In this document: positions 60,258-64,000 of the stretch, piece by piece
Position numbering within the stretch: position 1 is the stretch's first letter
Layout: the number at the start of each line of letters is the position of its first letter
NCBI GenBank assembly: GCA_015657635.1
Contig: JACDQM010000167.1
Location: 62,001-126,000 of the forward strand
Length of the DNA stretch: 64,000 bases
Source of the DNA: Roseateles sp.
Lineage (GTDB): Bacteria > Pseudomonadota > Gammaproteobacteria > Burkholderiales > Burkholderiaceae_C
Direction: 5' to 3'
The notes under the pieces: generated by a model
Database searches by the model: none
What the model saw: the letters and a program-made list of their open reading frames with translations, nothing else
What the model was told of the DNA's origin: nothing
Program-made: the position numbers and the translations under genes

Positions 60258-61295
60258 TCAAAAGCCCTCCAGCACCAGCTTGCCGCGTTGGCGCTGGCTC
60301 TCCTGCTGCGCATGGGCACGCTTCAGGGTCGCCGCGTTGATGGGACCCATCACCTCGGCCAGGGTGCTGCGCAGCTGGCCGGCATCCACCAGACGCGCCA
60401 CCTCGGCCAGCAGGCGGCCCTGCTCGGCGATGTCGTGCGTGCCGTGCATGGAGCGGGTGAACATCATCTCCCAGTGCAAGGACAAGGCCTTGCCCTTGAG
60501 CGCCATCACATCGATGTCGCCGGGGCCGAAGTCGTCGATCAGGCCCAGGCGGCCTTGTGGCTCCAAGGCCGCCACCAGATCGGCGAAATGCGCCGGCGTG
60601 TGCGTCAGGCTGGCGGCATAGCGCAGCGGTGGCAGGCCCTGCTCGGCCTGCAGGCGCGCGATCTGCGGGGCCAAGGGCTGGCGGTGGCTGATCACGTGAT
60701 GAGCACCCAGCTCGCGCAGCCAGGCCCCGCCCGCGCCCTCAGGCTCGGAACTCGTGCCCACCACCATCAGATGCGGCAGCTGGCGGGCCAGCTGCACGAG
60801 GATGGAGCCCACGCCGCCGGCCGCGCCGGTCACCAGCAGGCTGACCGGGCGCTCCGGCTGCTGCTGCACCTGCAGGCGGTCGTGGAGCAGCTCCCAGGCG
60901 GTGATGGCGGTCAGGGGGAGGGCGGCGGCCTCGGCGTCGCTGAGCGAGGCCGGAGCACGGGCCGCGATGCGGTGGTCGACGGCTTGGTGCTGCGCATTGC
61001 TGCCGGGGCGGTTGATGTCGCCCGCGTACCAGACCCGGTCGCCCAGGTCGAAGCCCCGCACCTCGGCGCCAAGGGCGCGCACCACGCCCACTGCGTCCCA
61101 ACCCAGCACCACGGGGGCTTGGCCATCGGTGCTGGCGCGGCGCAGGCGCAACTTGGTGTCCACCGGGTTGAGGGCGATGGCGCGCACCTCAACCAGCAGG
61201 TCTTGCGGGCCCGGCGTGGGCGTGGGCAGCTCCAGGTCCAGCAGGGACTCCGGGTCGTTGATGGGCAGGCTCTTGAAGTAACCGACGGCTTTCAT
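60258..61295 (-). CDS. Zinc-independent MDR oxidoreductase (quinone-reductase-like)
   Basis: 345 residues of the medium-chain dehydrogenase/reductase family. The NADPH loop VTGAAGGVGSILVQLARQ is near 155-172. The GHE motif of zinc alcohol dehydrogenases is replaced by LGWDAVGVV, and the structural Cys lobe is missing, so a zinc-free quinone or enal reductase is likely. ATG 61295 follows AGGAGA. Divergent from the LysR gene with 99 nt between. Confidence 0.88.
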   Translation of the reverse strand: MKAVGYFKSLPINDPESLLDLELPTPTPGPQDLLVEVRAIALNPVDTKLRLRRASTDGQAPVVLGWDAVGVVRALGAEVRGFDLGDRVWYAGDINRPGSNAQHQAVDHRIAARAPASLSDAEAAALPLTAITAWELLHDRLQVQQQPERPVSLLVTGAAGGVGSILVQLARQLPHLMVVGTSSEPEGAGGAWLRELGAHHVISHRQPLAPQIARLQAEQGLPPLRYAASLTHTPAHFADLVAALEPQGRLGLIDDFGPGDIDVMALKGKALSLHWEMMFTRSMHGTHDIAEQGRLLAEVARLVDAGQLRSTLAEVMGPINAATLKRAHAQQESQRQRGKLVLEGF

Positions 61296-61394
61296 GCTAA
61301 TGCTTCTCCTGATGTGCCACGACATGGGCACGATGACGAATCTTGGGGCTTGGGGCAGAATCAATGAAGACGCACTAATCGCTATCAGTTTCAA

Positions 61395-62396
61395 ATGGAA
61401 ATTGAAAATGTCCAGGAGCTACGCCTGCTGGTGGAATGCGCCCGCGGCGGCAGCCTGAGCGCGGCGGCGGTCGAGTTGCAGATCACCCCGGCCGCGGCCA
61501 GCGCCTTGCTCAAGCGCCTGGAGGCGCGCCTTGGCGTGCGCCTGGCCGAGCGCAGCACGCGAGCCCTGCGGCTCACACCGGCGGGTGAGCAGCTGCGCGA
61601 CTATGCGCAGCGCGTGCTGGAGCTGCTGGCAGAGGGCGTGGCCCAGCTCAGCGAGGGCGGGGCCGCGCCCGGGCGTGCCGGATCCGCTGCGGCGGCGTTG
61701 CGCGGTCGCATCCGCGTGAGCGGCTCCAGCGATCTGACGCGGCGGGTGCTGCTGCCCCTGCTGGATGACTTCCTGGCCCGGCATCCTGGTGTTGAGCTGC
61801 AGCTGCAGGTGGGAGACTCCCTCTTGGACGTGGTGCGCGACCAGGTAGACCTGGCGCTGCGCTACGGCGAGTTGGCTGACTCGGGCCTGGTGGCTCGCCA
61901 GCTCTGGATCGGCCGTCGCCTGCTGGTGGCCGCGCCCGACTACCTGAAGCGCCGCGGCTGGCCCCGCCATCCGCATGAGCTGGACGGGCATGAGTGCTTG
62001 CGCTTCAAGATCGGCAATCGGCTGGAACGGGAGTGGGTCTTCTGGCCGCGTGGGGCGCCTCAGGGCGCGCCGCTGGTGGTGGCGGTCAAGGGCCAGCGCA
62101 GTGCGGACGATGGCAGCATCGCCCATCAATGGGCGCTGGAGGGCAAGGGCCTGAGCTACAAGAGCGAGCTGGACGTGCGCGACAGCCTGGCGAGCGGTGC
62201 CTTGGTGGAGGTGCTGCCCGACTGGGTCGGCCGCCCCATGCCCCTGCATGCGGTGCTGCCCAGCCAGCGCTTTCTTCCTCTGCGGCTGCGGGCCCTGGTG
62301 GACCATCTGGCCCAAGGGCTGGCCGCGCCATCGCCGGCGCCGCCGCAGGCCCTTGCGGCTCGGGGGCGGGGCAGGCGCTTGTCGTTCACTCCATGA
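61395..62396 (+). CDS. LysR-family transcriptional regulator (CrgA-like)
   Basis: 333 residues. N-terminal winged helix (RGGSLSAAAVELQITPAAAS, then LLKRLEARLGVRL) and a periplasmic-binding-protein-like ligand domain from ~105. The C-terminal ~35 residues are Pro/Ala/Arg-rich and probably disordered. Probably controls the divergent MDR gene; ACT-N10-AGT at ~61375-61390 next to its start is a candidate half-site pair. Confidence 0.9.
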   Translation: MEIENVQELRLLVECARGGSLSAAAVELQITPAAASALLKRLEARLGVRLAERSTRALRLTPAGEQLRDYAQRVLELLAEGVAQLSEGGAAPGRAGSAAAALRGRIRVSGSSDLTRRVLLPLLDDFLARHPGVELQLQVGDSLLDVVRDQVDLALRYGELADSGLVARQLWIGRRLLVAAPDYLKRRGWPRHPHELDGHECLRFKIGNRLEREWVFWPRGAPQGAPLVVAVKGQRSADDGSIAHQWALEGKGLSYKSELDVRDSLASGALVEVLPDWVGRPMPLHAVLPSQRFLPLRLRALVDHLAQGLAAPSPAPPQALAARGRGRRLSFTP

Positions 62397-62575
62397 GGCG
62401 AGGGCTCTGTTCGAGGCGCGCCAGCGGCGCCTACCGCGCGCGGGGGCAGATACATCTGGCCACTGCCTTGGGCGGCTGAGAGCCAAAGTGCGTCCTGCCT
62501 GCCCGGCGTCAAGGGAGCCGGGCTCGGACTGCGGCATGATGGCGCACCTGTTTCATTCCTCCCGGGCCCTTGCTG

Positions 62576-63472
62576 ATGCTGAGATTCCTACCTGCTCCGC
62601 TGCGCGGTGCGCTTGCCGCCGTCCTGCTGGGGCTGAATACCGTGATCGGTGTGTCGCTGATGATCGTGCCGGCGCTGATCAAGCTGCTGCTGCCCTTCGA
62701 GGCTGTGCGCAAGCTCTGCACCCGCGTGCTCAGCGGCATCGCCTCCGGCTGGGTGGCCGTCAACAACGGCTGGATCGTGGCGGTCGGCGCCGCGCCCTGG
62801 GATGTGAAGGGCCTGGATGGTCTGCATCAGCGCGGCTGGTACCTGGTCTCGCCCAACCACCAGAGCTGGGTCGACATCCTGGTGCTGCAGCGCGTCTTCC
62901 ACGGCCGCATCCCATTCCTGAAGTTCTTCCTCAAGCAGGAGCTGATCTGGGTGCCGGTGATCGGCCTGGCCTGGTGGGCGCTGGACTTCCCCTTCATGAA
63001 GCGCGGCCGCAGCCAGGGCTCGAAGGCGGCCGATATGGCCACCACGCGCCAGGCCTGCGAGAAGTTCAAGAAGCTGCCCACCACGGTGATCAACTTCGTT
63101 GAGGGCACGCGCTTCACCGAGGCCAAGCACGCCAAGCAGAACAGCCCCTACCGCCATCTGCTCAAGCCCAAGATCGGCGCCTTGTGCGTGGCGCTGGCCA
63201 CGATGGGTGAACAGTTCGAGGCGCTGCTCGACGTGACCCTGGTCTACCCCGACGGCCGGCCCACCTTCTGGCACCTGCTGTGCGGCGATGTGGGGCGGGT
63301 GATCGTGCGGGTGCAGCCGCGGCCGATCCCGGCCGAGCTGGTCGGGCGCGACCCGCAGCAAGACCGCAGCCTGCTGGTGCAGACCGGCCGCTGGATCGAA
63401 GCGCAATGGCGCGAGAAGGACGAGCTGATCGAGCAGCTGCGCCGCGAAGCCGGCCTGCCCGAGAAGTCCTAG
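62576..63472 (+). CDS. YihG-like lysophospholipid acyltransferase
   Basis: 298 residues. N-terminal membrane segment (~8-35), then acyltransferase motifs NHQSWVD (HX4D, ~90-96) and FVEGTRF (~170-176). The long C-terminal half ending EAGLPEKS matches the YihG-type 1-acylglycerophosphate acyltransferases better than PlsC. Start ATG 62576; an in-frame TTG lies 6 nt upstream. The TAG stop is inside the tip of the palindromic repeat. Confidence 0.88.
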   Translation: MLRFLPAPLRGALAAVLLGLNTVIGVSLMIVPALIKLLLPFEAVRKLCTRVLSGIASGWVAVNNGWIVAVGAAPWDVKGLDGLHQRGWYLVSPNHQSWVDILVLQRVFHGRIPFLKFFLKQELIWVPVIGLAWWALDFPFMKRGRSQGSKAADMATTRQACEKFKKLPTTVINFVEGTRFTEAKHAKQNSPYRHLLKPKIGALCVALATMGEQFEALLDVTLVYPDGRPTFWHLLCGDVGRVIVRVQPRPIPAELVGRDPQQDRSLLVQTGRWIEAQWREKDELIEQLRREAGLPEKS

Positions 63473-63638
63473 GAGTCTGCGCGGCAGAAGAGGCGTCCGC
63501 TGCAAACTGACCGCAGCGGTCCATTTTTCACCTGCTTCTTGCCCCATAGCTCGGCTATGGGGCTGCAAATCCGGCGAAAACTGTCCTCGCTGGGGCCAGC
63601 TTTCGCTTTCAACGCCTTCTGCCGCGCAGACTCCTAGG
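63468..63638. repeat. 171-nt palindromic element (copy 3, divergent)
   Basis: The arms 63468-63550 and 63554-63638 flank a 3-nt centre. The outer 23 nt of each arm, from CCTAGGAGTCTGCGCGG to GCAGAAG, are perfect inverted copies, and the centre GCCCCATAGC/GCTATGGGGC pairs over ten bases; the middle is imperfect. Each tip carries CTAG: the left holds the TAG stop of the acyltransferase gene, the right the TAG stop of the convergent SirB2-like gene. Its shape, size and CATAGC centre recall the element at 723-890. Confidence 0.8.
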
Positions 63639-64000
63639 CGCTCATCAGCAGGCGGGCGAACAGGCCCGCCGGATGGTGCGCCAAGGCCACCGACACCATG
63701 AAGCCGAACACGGCCAGTGCAGCCACCAGGAAGGCCGCCTTGGCGCGGCGGGAGCGTGCACGTGTCAGCGCCAGCGAGCCCAGCGCGATATACAGCAGCA
63801 AGAGCGCCAGCTTGGCGCCGAGCCAGCTGTGCTGCAGAGGGTTCAGGCCGAGCCAGATCCACAGCGTCACGCCGGCCGTCAGCAGCAGCGAATCGATCAC
63901 CACACTGAGCCGCCGTGCCACCGCAGCCATGGGCCAGGCCGCGCCTGACAACACACCCAGCCCGCGCGCAGCGAACAGCGCGCCGCTGAGGCCGACCAGC
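63634..64000 (-). CDS. SirB2-like membrane protein (5' end outside window)
   Basis: The visible C-terminal ~121 residues hold four hydrophobic segments, with the frame open to the right edge. RRLSVVIDSLLLTAGVTLW and LGAKLALLLLYIALGSLALTRARSRR match the SirB2 family, small inner-membrane proteins of unclear function. The TAG stop is inside the palindromic repeat at 63468-63638. Confidence 0.8.
   Translation of the reverse strand, partial: LVGLSGALFAARGLGVLSGAAWPMAAVARRLSVVIDSLLLTAGVTLWIWLGLNPLQHSWLGAKLALLLLYIALGSLALTRARSRRAKAAFLVAALAVFGFMVSVALAHHPAGLFARLLMSA

Overview
This window looks like a chromosomal segment of a high-G+C betaproteobacterium of the order Burkholderiales, most like the Roseateles/Rubrivivax/Pelomonas side of the order. 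The evidence is a complete and typically ordered division/cell-wall (dcw) cluster, dusB-fis-purH, three PEP-CTERM proteins, a phasin with an Ala/Lys/Pro-rich tail, and beta-type MurD and MraZ sequences. The assignment is inferred from gene content and protein style, not from a marker phylogeny. No tRNA, rRNA, CRISPR array or complete insertion sequence was seen.

Layout. 1-4.4 kb: the 3' part of an MFS exporter, a long palindromic repeat, a secreted alpha-carbonic anhydrase and a hybrid sensor kinase. 4.6-22.3 kb: the dcw cluster mraZ-rsmH-ftsL-ftsI-murE-murF-mraY-murD-ftsW-murG-murC-ddl-ftsQ-ftsA-ftsZ. It is almost seamless, with stop/start overlaps of 1-11 nt at most joints, behind a promoter that carries a 10-nt periodic MraZ box. 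Here murF and ftsZ are broken by single-base indels. 22.3-25.9 kb: a strongly folded element directly after the ftsZ stop, an orphan membrane sensor kinase (also frameshifted), lpxC and a tiny membrane protein. 25.9-34.8 kb: a heterodimeric ABC exporter, a helical-repeat protein, a chemoreceptor, a secreted rhodanese, a sodium/solute symporter and a LysE exporter. 35-38 kb: a GbsR-type regulator with a palindromic operator, then cydAB (bd-type oxidase). 38-40.2 kb: ruvC and a divergent CdsA-like/PlsC-like lipid gene pair.

40.2-44.1 kb: a small membrane-protein gene enclosed by 34-bp inverted repeats, then an ALDH/Tat-subunit/GMC operon that probably oxidises an alcohol to an acid (GMC gene frameshifted). 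44.3-45.1 kb: YciI-like and GNAT genes. 45.2-53.4 kb: three PEP-CTERM genes interleaved with purH-fis-dusB, a YqaA/DedA protein and an M32 carboxypeptidase. 53.5-57.7 kb: a patatin phospholipase, a phasin and a two-domain fatty acyl-CoA reductase, suggesting storage-lipid or wax metabolism. 58-60.2 kb: feoAB under a Fur-like box. 60.3-64 kb: a zinc-independent MDR reductase divergent from a LysR regulator, a YihG-like acyltransferase, a second long palindromic repeat, and a SirB2-like gene cut by the window end.

The least explained content is the family of ~170-nt palindromic elements (723-890, degenerate copy ~49213-49378, 63468-63638), whose tips supply stop codons to flanking genes. The inverted-repeat cassette at 40226-40524 and the folded element after ftsZ are also unexplained. 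Six single-base indels in otherwise intact genes, two of them essential, most likely reflect sequence error; coordinates for those genes span the repaired reading frame.
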